From Haliotispira sp965263485 (GTDB lineage: Bacteria > Spirochaetota > Spirochaetia > SP-2023): a stretch of 64,000 nt of DNA. Below are positions 43,819 through 52,885 of the stretch, piece after piece (the first letter of the stretch is position 1; each line of letters begins with the position of its first letter). Under the pieces are notes generated by a model. It was not told the DNA's origin and did not search any database. It saw nothing but the letters and a program-made list of their open reading frames with translations. A program made the position numbers and the translations under genes. Location: contig CBDHHO010000004.1 in the NCBI GenBank assembly GCA_965263485.1, positions 1,054,001 to 1,118,000 on the forward strand. The letters run 5' to 3'.

Positions 43819-43835
43819 AAATGACTGATCCTTAA

Positions 43836-43852
43836 GGGCACCTCTAAAAAGT
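43836..43852 (+). repeat. Solo TNNA repeat end upstream of rhaD
   Basis: GGGCACCTCTAAAAAG after TTAA, 11 bp before a full element that starts at 43863. Confidence 0.72.
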
Positions 43853-43862
43853 TTTAAATAGA

Positions 43863-44101
43863 GGGGACCTCTAAAAATTCGCTTTTGATGCCAGACGAAG
43901 GGATTTTTTGCGGCAGCGAGGAACGGAAGCCGAGCCATACTTTGCTGTATGGCACCAATGTGAGCTGGCGCAGCATTGGTGAACTGGCAGGCCGTGCGCA
44001 GCAAAGAGCCTGCTTCCTCTCTTTCGTGACAAAGCTGCTCTGTGAAAAAGACCGAGTCTGGTGCGCCATCCTTTTGTGGTGGGGAATTTTTAGAGGTCCC
44101 C
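43863..44101 (+). mobile_element. Long-type TNNA repeat element, 239 bp, target duplication TAGA
   Basis: Intact ends (GGGGACCTCTAAAAATTC and GGAATTTTTAGAGGTCCCC) with perfect TAGA flanks (43859-43862, 44102-44105). The interior contains the CATAC-TTTGCT-GTATG hairpin and the long-type block GTGAGCTGGCGCAGCATTGG. It lies between divergent rhaD and ligA. Confidence 0.92.
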
Positions 44102-44157
44102 TAGAGGCTACTGTGCACTAAAATCCAGTTTCTAAGAAGTTAAAGAATCCTATAATC

Positions 44158-44187
44158 TTGCCAAAAGTTCACGTTTCAACTTATAAT
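44158..44187 (+). promoter_or_regulatory. Candidate promoter for ligA
   Basis: TTGCCA (44158-44163) and TATAAT (44182-44187) with an 18-bp spacer. It is about 170 bp upstream of the ligA start. A second TATAAT at 44151 lacks a good -35. Confidence 0.42.
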
Positions 44188-44361
44188 ATGCCAAGAAGTT
44201 TGTCAATAATTTTTGAAGACTTTGTTGTGGGGAACCTCTCCAAACTTCAATCCCATGCTCAACAACAATATTATTACCGCCCCTTGTCGGCGTTATGAGT
44301 GACGAAGCTGCTCTACATTGTGGCTTTGTCTGCGGTAAGAGTTTTGAGAAAAGGGAATTGC

Positions 44362-47037
44362 ATGCCCAATTCAGCTAAACCCAGTGCGACACAGCTACCC
44401 GGCCTGGGGAAGCTTGAGCCGCCCGCAATGCCCTCAGCACTCAGAGCAAAGACCACAAAAAATTCCGCGGCAAAGACCGCGGCAAAGCGTCGGTCCGAAA
44501 AGCAGAATGGGCAAGAACTTGAGCAGTACGTGCAATTGCTGCTTCGAGCCAAAGAAGCGTATTACAACGGCAGCGAGCCGCTGCTGAGCGATGAAGAGTT
44601 TGACCGGCTAGAAGATGAGTTGCGCCGCCGGGCCCCCGAAGCTCCCTACTTTGCACTGGTTGGGCACGATACCCGGACGGCAACCGAGAAAGTACGGCAC
44701 CAGGTACCGATGTTGTCGATGGACAAAGCCAAACAGCTGGCTGGAGTTGAGGCCTGGTTCCTGCGCCTGCTGGACAACTGCCCCCTGCTCAGCCGTGATA
44801 CGGCCCTCTGCGTCCAGCCCAAAATTGATGGTATTTCGGCCTCCTGTTACTACCGGAACGGCAGATTGCAGTATGTCGCCACGCGCGGCGATGGTCGCCA
44901 GGGCCAGAATATTAGCCACATTGCGCCCATTGTTGCCGACATTCCCGAACTGCTGGGCATCTCATCAGAAACAAAGTCGGCGGTTCCGGCGCAGTTGGAA
45001 GTGCGCGGGGAACTGTACCTGCCCCGCGATACGGACCTGGCGCGGAAAGCCGAGGGCAGACCGCTGCGCAATATCTGTGCCGGGCTGATCAACCGCAAAG
45101 AGCAGATCCTGAGCGGAGCAGAAAGTATCGAAGCATCACAGCCGGAGCTGAGACAGCTGCGTTTTATTGCTTATCAGTGTCCGCAGCAGCGCTTGCACCC
45201 CAGCGAATACCGGCAACTTACTCAGTTAACCGGGCTGGGCTTCCACAGCGTGGCGGCGAAGTTGTGCCAACTGAACGAGCTCTCCGACTACGTCCGGCAC
45301 TATCTGGAGCAGCTGCGTCGGCAGTGGCTCTATGAAACCGACGGTCTGATCATCTGCTTAGACGATAGTGCTTTGTTTGAACCGGTCGATGCATTGTGGG
45401 TGGTCAGCCACCACCACCACTATGCGATTGCCCTCAAACCACCTGCGGAAAGCGGCACCAGCATCTTGCGGCAGGTGCACTGGCAGCTGGGCCGGCTGGG
45501 CCGTCTGAGTCCGGTGGCGGAGTTTCTGCCCCTACGACTGGCCTCTGCGGTGATTGAACGGGCCAACCTGCACAACTACGCAAACATTCTGCGCCAGGAT
45601 ATTCAGCGTGGCGATGTACTAAAAATAGAGCGAGTCGGCGATGTGATTCCCTATGTGCGGCAAAATCTGGGCCGTCTGGATCAGCTTTTTCAAGCGAACT
45701 GGAACGCCGGGCTGGACTGTCGCTATCCGGCTGGACCCTCAGAACCGACCGGACTCCCCGAACCGGCCGAAGCACCCTCAGGGAAGAAAACAGACCCGGA
45801 GGCCGGAGAACGGTGGGAAGCGGAACCACTGCCCACAGAGTCCACGGTCCCGATCAAAGCAGCTTTGGAACTGGTTACCCGCTGGCTGGAGCAGGAGGGG
45901 CGCTCGATCGTGCCCGGGTGCTGTCCGTCCTGCGGCGGCCCCATCGAAGAACAGGGCGTAGATTTATACTGCCCGAACCGGGACTGCCCTGAACAAGTGG
46001 TGCAGCGCATCCTGTTCTGGGTGCGGCAGGCCGGAATGGAGCAGGTCGCCGAGCAGAGCATCCGTCAGCTCTACCGGGAAGGGAAACTGCGCAGATTGCA
46101 GGATTTATACAACCTTACCGAACAAGATCTGCGCCAGATGCCCGGCTACGCCGAGAAAAAAATCGCCAAGTTCCTCAGTGAACTGGAAGCCTCGCGAAAA
46201 TTGAACATTCAAGAGCTGGTCGAGCGTCTGGGGATTCCGTTATTGCAACAGAAGAGCGTGCAAAAACTGGGCGAGCTGCGCCGCAAATCGCGTTGGGATC
46301 GCTGCTTGGAGACGACGTTTGAGCTGTGGCACCAAACCTCAGTCGAGGAGGAACAGAGCCCTGAGCAGCCGCTTGCCACTCTGGAAACAGCCCTCGCAGA
46401 GGCCCTGCCCGGCATCCTGCCCGACTGGTCGGGCTGGCTGTCGGGCCAAGAGCCACATGCTGCTGTGCCACAGGGGCAGCTGGCCGGAGACTACGCCCGC
46501 CAGTTGTTGGAGGCCTTGTGCCAAAGCGAAGCTATTACTGCTGTGAAGCTGCCCCGGCTCTGGGGCACCAAAACCGGGCGCAGCGAGCTGTGGAAAACCG
46601 GTGCTGAGGCTTGGCAGAACTTGCTGCTGGCCCGGCATCCGGGCTATCTGGAACTGCTGCGCCCGGAGGACTTTTGCCACTTTATCGAGCCGGAGAGCCG
46701 CTACAGCGTAATCGACAAGCTGAGCGAGTGGCTGGCTCAGGAGGAAAATCAGCTCTTACTGAAAGAGCTGCTCCCGGTGCTGAAAGTGCGGCCTGTCACA
46801 GCAAAATTTGCTCCCGGGCAGACGATCTGCATGACAGGCAGCGGACCGTTGCCGCGCAAACAACTGCAAGAGCAACTGGAGTCCAAGGGCTACAAGGTAA
46901 GCTTCTCACTGAGCCGGACTACCGACATCCTGCTCTGTGCCAACCCGAACGCCAACAGCAGCAAACTCAGAAAGGCGGCAGAATGGGGCATAGCCGTTTA
47001 TTCCTACGATGAGTTTCTCCAGGGGCCGGGCTCTTGA
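44362..47037 (+). CDS. ligA: NAD-dependent DNA ligase
   Basis: 891 residues. The Ia domain and nucleotidyltransferase core are present, with adenylated Lys154 in CVQPKIDGIS, TRGDGRQGQN, LEVRGELYLP and AIALKPPAE. The OB fold follows (LGRLSPVAEF, RGDVLKIERVGDVIPYV), then a four-cysteine zinc finger (CPSCGG..CPNRDCPEQ), helix-hairpin-helix repeats and a C-terminal BRCT domain. It seals nicks in replication and repair. It is over 200 residues longer than typical LigA: a basic N-terminal tail, a Pro/Glu linker before the zinc finger, and insertions in the HhH region. The usual NPRNAAAGSLRQ motif is diverged (LRNICAGLINRKEQ). The start ATG has AAGGG eight bases upstream. Confidence 0.92.
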   Translation: MPNSAKPSATQLPGLGKLEPPAMPSALRAKTTKNSAAKTAAKRRSEKQNGQELEQYVQLLLRAKEAYYNGSEPLLSDEEFDRLEDELRRRAPEAPYFALVGHDTRTATEKVRHQVPMLSMDKAKQLAGVEAWFLRLLDNCPLLSRDTALCVQPKIDGISASCYYRNGRLQYVATRGDGRQGQNISHIAPIVADIPELLGISSETKSAVPAQLEVRGELYLPRDTDLARKAEGRPLRNICAGLINRKEQILSGAESIEASQPELRQLRFIAYQCPQQRLHPSEYRQLTQLTGLGFHSVAAKLCQLNELSDYVRHYLEQLRRQWLYETDGLIICLDDSALFEPVDALWVVSHHHHYAIALKPPAESGTSILRQVHWQLGRLGRLSPVAEFLPLRLASAVIERANLHNYANILRQDIQRGDVLKIERVGDVIPYVRQNLGRLDQLFQANWNAGLDCRYPAGPSEPTGLPEPAEAPSGKKTDPEAGERWEAEPLPTESTVPIKAALELVTRWLEQEGRSIVPGCCPSCGGPIEEQGVDLYCPNRDCPEQVVQRILFWVRQAGMEQVAEQSIRQLYREGKLRRLQDLYNLTEQDLRQMPGYAEKKIAKFLSELEASRKLNIQELVERLGIPLLQQKSVQKLGELRRKSRWDRCLETTFELWHQTSVEEEQSPEQPLATLETALAEALPGILPDWSGWLSGQEPHAAVPQGQLAGDYARQLLEALCQSEAITAVKLPRLWGTKTGRSELWKTGAEAWQNLLLARHPGYLELLRPEDFCHFIEPESRYSVIDKLSEWLAQEENQLLLKELLPVLKVRPVTAKFAPGQTICMTGSGPLPRKQLQEQLESKGYKVSFSLSRTTDILLCANPNANSSKLRKAAEWGIAVYSYDEFLQGPGS

Positions 47038-47167
47038 GGGCCTTATCTTCGTTTGTACCAACTTTACCATCGGAAGAGCAGGCTTGGCAAGCCTATCGGG
47101 AATAGATGGCGCACTTGAGCTGTGAGTTTTTGCGCTATGGCAGCTGGAGTCATAATCAGAGAGCAAG

Positions 47168-47181
47168 GGTACCTCTAAAGG
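47168..47181 (+). repeat. Solo TNNA repeat end upstream of rpsO
   Basis: GGGTACCTCTAAAG, immediately before the rpsO promoter boxes. Short and degenerate. Confidence 0.55.
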
Positions 47182-47189
47182 GGGCCTCT

Positions 47190-47217
47190 TGTATGTTATG
47201 GCTATTCCGCTATGATC
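47190..47217 (+). promoter_or_regulatory. Candidate rpsO promoter
   Basis: TTGTAT (47190-47195) and TATGAT (47212-47217) with a 16-bp spacer; predicted start about 70 nt before the rpsO ATG. Confidence 0.45.
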
Positions 47218-47294
47218 TTGGCTGAGTATACGATGTTCTGGTGCGGATTGTTGCTGAAAGAGCGACCTGCCGGGATGGTTTGGGGAGGTTCGCA

Positions 47295-47558
47295 ATGGGC
47301 AAGGAAGTAAAAGCAAGAATTGTCGCCGAATATGGAAAGAACACCGAGGATACAGGTTCAACTGAGGTACAGATCGCTTTGTTGACGCACCGGATCAATG
47401 AACTGCAAGACCATTTCGCCAAACACAAGAAAGATCACGCATCTCGCCGGGGGCTATTGAAAATAGTTGGCGATCGCCGCCGTCTGCTGCGTTATCTGGA
47501 GCGCAGCAACTTGGAAAGCTACCGCGCGTTGATTCAGAAACTGGGACTGCGCCGTTGA
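47295..47558 (+). CDS. rpsO: 30S ribosomal protein S15
   Basis: 87 residues, normal S15 length. Signature residues are TGSTEVQIALLTHRI, LQDHFAKHKKDHASRRGLL and DRRRLLRYLE, which bind 16S rRNA near helices 20-22. GGAGG lies seven bases before the ATG at 47295; upstream in-frame codons are leader. pnp, the usual neighbour, is not present; the next gene is convergent. Confidence 0.97.
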   Translation: MGKEVKARIVAEYGKNTEDTGSTEVQIALLTHRINELQDHFAKHKKDHASRRGLLKIVGDRRRLLRYLERSNLESYRALIQKLGLRR

Positions 47559-47629
47559 GTTCTCATGTTCACAATTGCTCAGAATCTCTCAGAAGCGCCC
47601 TAGAGGGAGAACCCCGCGCAAGGGTTGCT

Positions 47630-48097
47630 TTAAACTACCGGATCCTGTGCTGCTCCGGCCTCAGTTCTGCGTTGCTGCTGTAAAGTCAGTCGCTGTTCCA
47701 GCAGTTCCAGCTTGCGCGATATATCGTTGATGCGCATATCAATCGAATGCAGTATCCAGAAGTTGAAATGGCTCATCTTACTCAGGCTGTTGATCAGCAT
47801 AATGATCTTGATACTGACCAAGAGGATGCCAAATTCCACCGCATAAATCGGGTTGAACAACTCAAAGAGCATATCAACCACAAATACGCCCAGAGCGACA
47901 AACAAAATAATCATATTGATCACCCGTTCTTTTTTGCGGCTCTGCACCCCGCCCAGCCTGCCGAGCATATTCTCCACCTGGCCCTGCTGCTGCTGATAAA
48001 ACTGTATTTCTTCCTGCAGCAATTGCTCCGCAGTTTTCTGCTGCCCCGCATCCCGCTTTCCGGTCGGGGTACCCGACTCGCTGTGATCATTGCTCAT
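47630..48097 (-). CDS. Hypothetical membrane protein with flanking coiled coils
   Basis: 155 residues: a Gln/Glu-rich helix (LLQEEIQFYQQQQGQVENML), two adjacent membrane spans (INMIILFVALGVFVVDMLF and YAVEFGILLVSIKIIMLI), then a second amphipathic helix (RKLELLEQRLTLQQQRRTE). Both ends are probably cytoplasmic. I do not recognise a family. It follows the outer-membrane protein gene on the same strand after about 135 bp. Confidence 0.7.
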   Translation of the reverse strand: MSNDHSESGTPTGKRDAGQQKTAEQLLQEEIQFYQQQQGQVENMLGRLGGVQSRKKERVINMIILFVALGVFVVDMLFELFNPIYAVEFGILLVSIKIIMLINSLSKMSHFNFWILHSIDMRINDISRKLELLEQRLTLQQQRRTEAGAAQDPVV

Positions 48098-48232
48098 AAT
48101 CCATCCTCTTTTCGCGCTGCGGCAAGCAACTCGCTATCAAGGAATCGATAAACGGTTCCACGGTAAAGTCTTGGCTCCACAAGCAAGACCGGGCAAGACC
48201 AAGGAACGCTATAACTCTCGCAGCAGGCCAAA

Positions 48233-49861
48233 CTATCGATTGGTAAAGTGCAGTATATTCAGACGAATGCGAACATCATTCAGATCGAAATCCAGTTCCA
48301 CGCCGACACTGGGATGAATGGCCAAGAAATCCAGCTGAAACGACAAACCAATGGCTTGGTTCCAGTAGTGTAATGCTACGCTAAACTGATTTTCATACTC
48401 AAAATAGAGCTTTGCCCGGAAGTAGTCAACAAACTCAAAGCCCTCAACGATGCTAAAACGCTGTCTCCTTTGCGCGATCAGGCTCACCAGTTCATAAACA
48501 TCGGCACCCAGTCCCAACCGAAGGTCGGGACTCAGCGGAAATTCAAAGTACACACCCAAATGAACGTCAATCGGGTAGTAAAAGTCACCCCAGTAATTGG
48601 GTGTCGCATTGGCCCTGCCGGGGGCGATCCCCAGTACATCAGTGACCATCAGGCTGAAATTGAACCAGTCTGCCAGCTGGATTAACAGGCTCAGATCCCA
48701 GCCCGTATGAAAGCTAAGTCGGTAATTGGCTGGATTATATATGTATTCGAAGAGCCGGGTGTATCCGATCTTGTCCAGCACCGCGCGCCCGACCATTAGG
48801 TTGTCCACACCCCAGAGCAGCTGGGTCTGTAAGCGACTGCCCAGATACAGCCACTTGCTCAGTGGAATGCCAAATGAAAAGCGCAGGTTCGGCTCAATGA
48901 CATGGAATAAATCTATAAACGACTGTTCAAACAGCGAGCCCAGGACCAGAGAGGTCAGCTCATCGATACTCAGTGAGCTGCTCAGGCGGGCCAGATAATT
49001 CACAGAAGCCAGATACAGGGCCGCTTCAAGATTTCCAGCAGCCACATTCGGCTCGTTTTGCCACAGACCATCCGGGGGCAAAGCGATGCCGTCCAGGCTC
49101 ATATTCGGCAAGTCCAGGCGCTGCACATCCACCGTAAAACCTGAGAGGTCATCTGCGATGTCAATATGACTGCGAATATTGACTCCGAAGCCCAAAGACA
49201 ACTGATCGGCGAGCAGGAACTCCAAGTCTAAGATACTTGCGTGGCCCTCACCGTGGAGAGCAGACTGTTCATTCAAATAGTGGCCGACAGTCTGGCCCAA
49301 AACTCTACCTGTGTTGTTGAGCAGAGTGCTTGCATCACCTTCCAAACGATTGCGGTAACGCCGGTATTCGGGCTCTTGTTCGATCTCATCCTGACTCAGA
49401 CCAATATTGGCCCCTGCTGCCAAAGGTGGTACCAGATCGTTTTGTATGTCGTTTTGATAGGAATCCAAAGCATCGATGTAGATTTGCTCGCGCGAAGACA
49501 GGTCGCTGAAGGGCACACTCAGTCCCTTGACCAGTTCGTCTACCCTGCTAAGCAAAGCATTTTGAAGTTTGGGCAGAGGGGAGAGGGAAATGTCACTCAA
49601 ATATTTACTGGAGATCATGATATCGAGCACACGCAAATGAAAATTTCGGAAGAGGTCATTGCGCAGAGGATCATGGCCCAGACCCAGAAAGGCGGGATTG
49701 TAGCGGGGCGGCTCTTTCTGGTCGTGCTGACTCAGCAACGGGGTCTCCGCCGTGCGATACGAAGCGCCGGGGTACTGGGCTTCCAGCACAGCAGGCTGCC
49801 ACCAAAACAGTAGTAGCAGCGCACAGTACTGGCGACAACGCCTTTTAGAGACGTTCCCCAT
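48233..49861 (-). CDS. Predicted outer-membrane beta-barrel protein
   Basis: 542 residues with a signal peptide (YCALLLLFWWQPAVLEAQ). The second half consists of amphipathic strands alternating with turns (LRFSFGIPLSKWLYLGSRLQTQLLWG, YPIDVHLGVYFEFPLSPDLRLGLGAD, VGVELDFDLNDVRIRLNILHF), typical of barrels with a transport or porin fold. No family name can be given. The start ATG at 49861 overlaps the end of the FabZ-like gene by 17 bp; the frame extends further into that gene but is not credible there. Confidence 0.75.
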   Translation of the reverse strand: MGNVSKRRCRQYCALLLLFWWQPAVLEAQYPGASYRTAETPLLSQHDQKEPPRYNPAFLGLGHDPLRNDLFRNFHLRVLDIMISSKYLSDISLSPLPKLQNALLSRVDELVKGLSVPFSDLSSREQIYIDALDSYQNDIQNDLVPPLAAGANIGLSQDEIEQEPEYRRYRNRLEGDASTLLNNTGRVLGQTVGHYLNEQSALHGEGHASILDLEFLLADQLSLGFGVNIRSHIDIADDLSGFTVDVQRLDLPNMSLDGIALPPDGLWQNEPNVAAGNLEAALYLASVNYLARLSSSLSIDELTSLVLGSLFEQSFIDLFHVIEPNLRFSFGIPLSKWLYLGSRLQTQLLWGVDNLMVGRAVLDKIGYTRLFEYIYNPANYRLSFHTGWDLSLLIQLADWFNFSLMVTDVLGIAPGRANATPNYWGDFYYPIDVHLGVYFEFPLSPDLRLGLGADVYELVSLIAQRRQRFSIVEGFEFVDYFRAKLYFEYENQFSVALHYWNQAIGLSFQLDFLAIHPSVGVELDFDLNDVRIRLNILHFTNR

Positions 49862-50456
49862 CGACAAAGCAGACTTCCTGAGCGCAGACCATGGCGACCT
49901 GTCCGTCCACCAGCAACTGGCCCAGCATCCGGGCAAACAGCCCATCGCTCGGGCCCAGCTGACAGGCCTGTAATTCCACATTCTGCCCCGGCAGCACCGG
50001 AGCCAGATAGCAGGCTCCCAGCACCTTGCTGGCACGGAGATTCAAGACTCGTTTCCGCTGCGGCGCAGCGATAGTCCGGCCCTCTCGCAGCATCCCGATC
50101 TGTTCTTGGAAATAGCCCAGACACAGAGCCAGTTGCCCTACCATTTCCAGCTGCAAAACACCCGGGAATACCGGCTGACCCGGGAAATGCCCTTGGAAAA
50201 CCTTTTGAAATAAAGGATCAGCAGGGTCGAGGAAGCTTGAACCCAATAGCAGGCCGGAAGGACTGCTCTCCAGAGCTGCGTCAGCAAAGCAACGCAGCTC
50301 TTGGCATAGCAGAAATGGCGGGCCCTGCGGCAGAAGCTTCTGCAACCCGGTGCGGCCCAGCAGCACCTGCTGCTGGGCCGCACCGGGTTGCAGCAAAGAC
50401 CACAGCGGTTTCCTGCGCCATTTGCGCAGCAGTTTGTCAATTTCGTTGGCATCCAT
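49845..50456 (-). CDS. FabZ-like 3-hydroxyacyl-ACP dehydratase
   Basis: 203 residues, longer than FabZ (about 150). The hot-dog dehydratase core is visible: LLPQGPPFLL (FabZ has HRYPFLLVD), the catalytic FQGHFPGQPVFPGVLQLEMVGQ with active-site His and Glu, and KVLGACYLAPVLPGQNVEL. It should dehydrate 3-hydroxyacyl-ACP in fatty-acid or lipid A precursor synthesis. An N-terminal extension of about 50 residues is encoded by an extreme 54-bp palindrome (50340-50393). It lies between adenosine deaminase and the outer-membrane protein with overlapping or very short gaps. Loss of the first conserved His makes the substrate uncertain. Confidence 0.8.
   Translation of the reverse strand: MDANEIDKLLRKWRRKPLWSLLQPGAAQQQVLLGRTGLQKLLPQGPPFLLCQELRCFADAALESSPSGLLLGSSFLDPADPLFQKVFQGHFPGQPVFPGVLQLEMVGQLALCLGYFQEQIGMLREGRTIAAPQRKRVLNLRASKVLGACYLAPVLPGQNVELQACQLGPSDGLFARMLGQLLVDGQVAMVCAQEVCFVDGERL
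50340..50393. repeat. 26-bp-arm perfect inverted repeat inside the FabZ-like gene
   Basis: Positions 50340-50365 and 50368-50393 are exact reverse complements with only CC between them. It encodes LQPGAAQQQVLLGRTGLQ. A further 14-bp perfect palindrome, GCAGAAGCTTCTGC, overlaps its left edge (50330-50343). In mRNA it would be one of the strongest hairpins of the window. Confidence 0.95.
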
Positions 50457-50470
50457 GAGTGTAGTTTTCT

Positions 50471-51505
50471 CTACACTACCTTACATTTACGCGCGACTGC
50501 CTGAATCTGGTCGATGAACGGCTGCTTATGCTCTTCGGGCATAAAACTCATTCGCACGTTGTTTTCCATAATTTGTACGATATCTGCGGCAGTAAAGCCA
50601 CAGTGCTGAACCAGGATGCGATACTCATCATTTAGTTCCGAATGAAATAAAGTCGGGTCATCGGAATTCAGAGTCAGGGGCAGGCCCTCATCGTAGAATA
50701 GACGCACCGGATGCTCGGATGCTTTTGAGACAAAGCGCCGGGTAAAAGTATTGCTGGTGATGCAGATCTCCAGCGGGATATTGCGCTCTTTGAGTTCCGC
50801 GCGCAGTTGTGCATCTTCCATGGCACTGATGCCGTGGCCAATGCGCTCAGCCTCCAGCAACCTCACGCTGTCCCAGATTGACTCGGGGCCCACGTCTTCT
50901 CCAGCGTGAGCCACACAGCGCAATTTATGCCTCCGCGCCCGGGCGAAAACTTCCTGATAATCTTTGGCCGGCCCATTCTGCTCCGCGCCCCCCAAGCCGA
51001 TGCCAATAATCGACTTCTGCGGATGGGCCAGAATGTAATTGAGATTTGCCATGGCATTTTCCGGGCCAAAACTGCGCGAAACATCGATCAGAAACTGGCA
51101 GCCATAGCCTTCCCGGGCCAGCTCATCGGCACCCTGTTGCAGTGCCCCGGCCAGCTCGGCATAGGATGCGCCCTGCTGAATCAACTTGCTCGGTGAGAAA
51201 AACAGCTCGGCATAGCGAATGTTGTTGCGCTGCATGTAGTCTTTAGCATCTATGAAGTAATACCGGATGTCGTCCGGGCCGCGAACACATTGCTGCAAAA
51301 CATTGATAAAGAAATGGACAAATTGCTCCAGACTCTCGGTCTGGTATAATTGGGCCAAGTCTTGCTTGCTGTTGACACCGGCAATCTGCACCTTGTTTTT
51401 CTGGTAGAGTTCCCACAGCGTTTCCAGCTGGATACAACCTTCCAAGTGCAAATGCAATTCGGTTTTTTCAACCTGGCTAATAAATTGTTCCAGCTTCTTT
51501 TGCAT
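50471..51505 (-). CDS. add: Adenosine deaminase
   Basis: 344 residues. Zinc ligands and catalytic residues of the amidohydrolase fold are all present: His18 and His20 in ELHLHLEGC, VAHAGEDVGPESIWD (His ligand and catalytic Glu), RIGHGISA, and the Asp pair in LTLNSDDPTLF. It converts adenosine to inosine in purine salvage, in the cytoplasm. A 7-bp-arm hairpin overlaps its stop codon before the FabZ-like gene (50458-50477). Confidence 0.92.
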   Translation of the reverse strand: MQKKLEQFISQVEKTELHLHLEGCIQLETLWELYQKNKVQIAGVNSKQDLAQLYQTESLEQFVHFFINVLQQCVRGPDDIRYYFIDAKDYMQRNNIRYAELFFSPSKLIQQGASYAELAGALQQGADELAREGYGCQFLIDVSRSFGPENAMANLNYILAHPQKSIIGIGLGGAEQNGPAKDYQEVFARARRHKLRCVAHAGEDVGPESIWDSVRLLEAERIGHGISAMEDAQLRAELKERNIPLEICITSNTFTRRFVSKASEHPVRLFYDEGLPLTLNSDDPTLFHSELNDEYRILVQHCGFTAADIVQIMENNVRMSFMPEEHKQPFIDQIQAVARKCKVV

Positions 51506-51629
51506 CGTTACGGCTCCCTTCGTTGCAATTGAGTGCCCTCACAGCACATTACTTTTTTTGCTGCGTCCCCGAAAGATTGCGCTTCTGCGAGGTTCTGACG
51601 CTCCCCACCAAGTTCCTGACTCGTTTTAT

Positions 51630-52268
51630 TCATGGGAGGGCCTTATTCAGTATATCGCGAATGTTTTTTCCCACTCGTGCGCTCTGGCTGAACGGCACCA
51701 GATAAGTTTTGTGGCTATCCGGCAGGCTGATCAGTATGGCGGGAACTCCTCTCACCGGATACTTCTTCATCAGCTCCTGAATTTCTCTTAAGCGGTACTG
51801 AACCAAGGAAGAGCGGAACATGCTCAGAAAACTCTGAACGGGCTTGCCATAGCGCTGCTGCAGCCACCGGGCCACCGCGTTCTCATCGCTGGCAAAACTC
51901 CGCGCCTGAGCACCCTGACGCGCTTTGTAGTAGTTGGCCAGCAGGCCGTCGTCCAGCAGGTCAAGCTGCTCCAGTGTCAGATAGATCTTAGCATCAAAGA
52001 GCCAGCTGTCAAACGACGCAGGCACCGAGCGGAAATGGGCCCGATCGCCAAACTGCTTCTTCAGGGAGACCCAGCTCGGATGAAAGTCGCGGCAGTGGGG
52101 GCAACCCAGCCACATGAATTCCAGAACCTCTATCTTGCCAGGCTCGCTGAGCGCATGTTTGGTCTTCAGTTCTTTGACCCCATAGGGCAGGGCATTACTG
52201 CTGAAGATGAGTGATATGAGAGTCAGGAGTCCCATAATATACAAGCATTTTTTCATTTTAATACCCAT
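51630..52268 (-). CDS. DsbA-like thiol-disulfide protein, exported
   Basis: 212 residues with a signal peptide (MKKCLYIMGLLTLISLIFSSNALP) and a thioredoxin-fold DsbA motif: VLEFMWLGCPHCRDFHP gives a CPHC active site, and VRGVPAILIS supplies the cis-Pro loop. The intervening helical insertion is of DsbA type. It probably oxidises cysteines in periplasmic proteins. No DsbB partner is nearby. The start may be the ATG at 52268 or the one at 52256. Confidence 0.87.
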   Translation of the reverse strand: MGIKMKKCLYIMGLLTLISLIFSSNALPYGVKELKTKHALSEPGKIEVLEFMWLGCPHCRDFHPSWVSLKKQFGDRAHFRSVPASFDSWLFDAKIYLTLEQLDLLDDGLLANYYKARQGAQARSFASDENAVARWLQQRYGKPVQSFLSMFRSSLVQYRLREIQELMKKYPVRGVPAILISLPDSHKTYLVPFSQSARVGKNIRDILNKALP

Positions 52269-52671
52269 AACCCTGCTGCCCCGCAGTTATTGCATCACAG
52301 AGTATGCTTGGCTCGCACTGCGGCAGGCGGGGAAGATTGCGGGATCGGAAAGGTTTCCTGAAAATAACGAGAACCATTGGTAGTTCTCTATATTCTATTT
52401 TCTTGCTGCTGATAATTTTGAAATTGATTGCTACGATATTACAAAGGACTCTGGGCCAAAAGTCAATTGCAAGACCCTCCCCCCATTATCTCAGAACACG
52501 TACAAGAGGGCAAGGCAAAAACCGCCCAGCCGTATTTTTGAGACGCGAACAAGGGATGCTGTTCGTAAATAATAATACTAATGAGGCTGGTGCACAAACC
52601 CTAAAAAAAAGCCAAGAGGACTGGATTGCTGGAGAAATAGCGTAGAGGTAAGGCAGCTCGAAACAACTGAA

Positions 52672-52835
52672 GGGGACCTCTAAAAATTTGCTTTTGTCTT
52701 CTTGCGAAGCTATTTTGGACGACAGCGAGGAAGTGAAGCCGAAGAATACTTTGTTGTATTGTAAGGCTTTACTGACGAAGCTGTTCGTTTCAAAAGAGCG
52801 AGCAAGAGCGCAGAATGGAATTTTTAGAGGTCCCC
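52672..52835 (+). mobile_element. TNNA repeat element, second 164-bp subtype, target duplication TGAA
   Basis: Intact ends and exactly 164 bp, with perfect TGAA flanks (52668-52671, 52836-52839). The interior differs from the first subtype in the outer thirds (CTTGCGAAGCTATTTTGGA, GAGCGAGCAAGAGCGCAGAA) but shares the central block GAGGAAGTGAAGCCGAAG and the AATAC-loop-GTATT hairpin. The preceding 400 bp (52269-52671) contain no gene I can support. Confidence 0.92.
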
Positions 52836-52839
52836 TGAA

Positions 52840-52855
52840 GGGCACCTCTAAAAAC
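52840..52855 (+). repeat. Solo TNNA repeat end abutting the previous element
   Basis: GGGCACCTCTAAAAAC directly after the TGAA duplication. Confidence 0.75.
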
Positions 52856-52885
52856 TTGCGCATTCCCGAGGGCCTGCTGGGAAGC

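Noticed and set aside
52304..52645. 113-codon plus-strand frame with one hydrophobic stretch
   Set aside because: No ribosome site, no homology I recognise, and basic low-complexity ends. Possible but unsupported.
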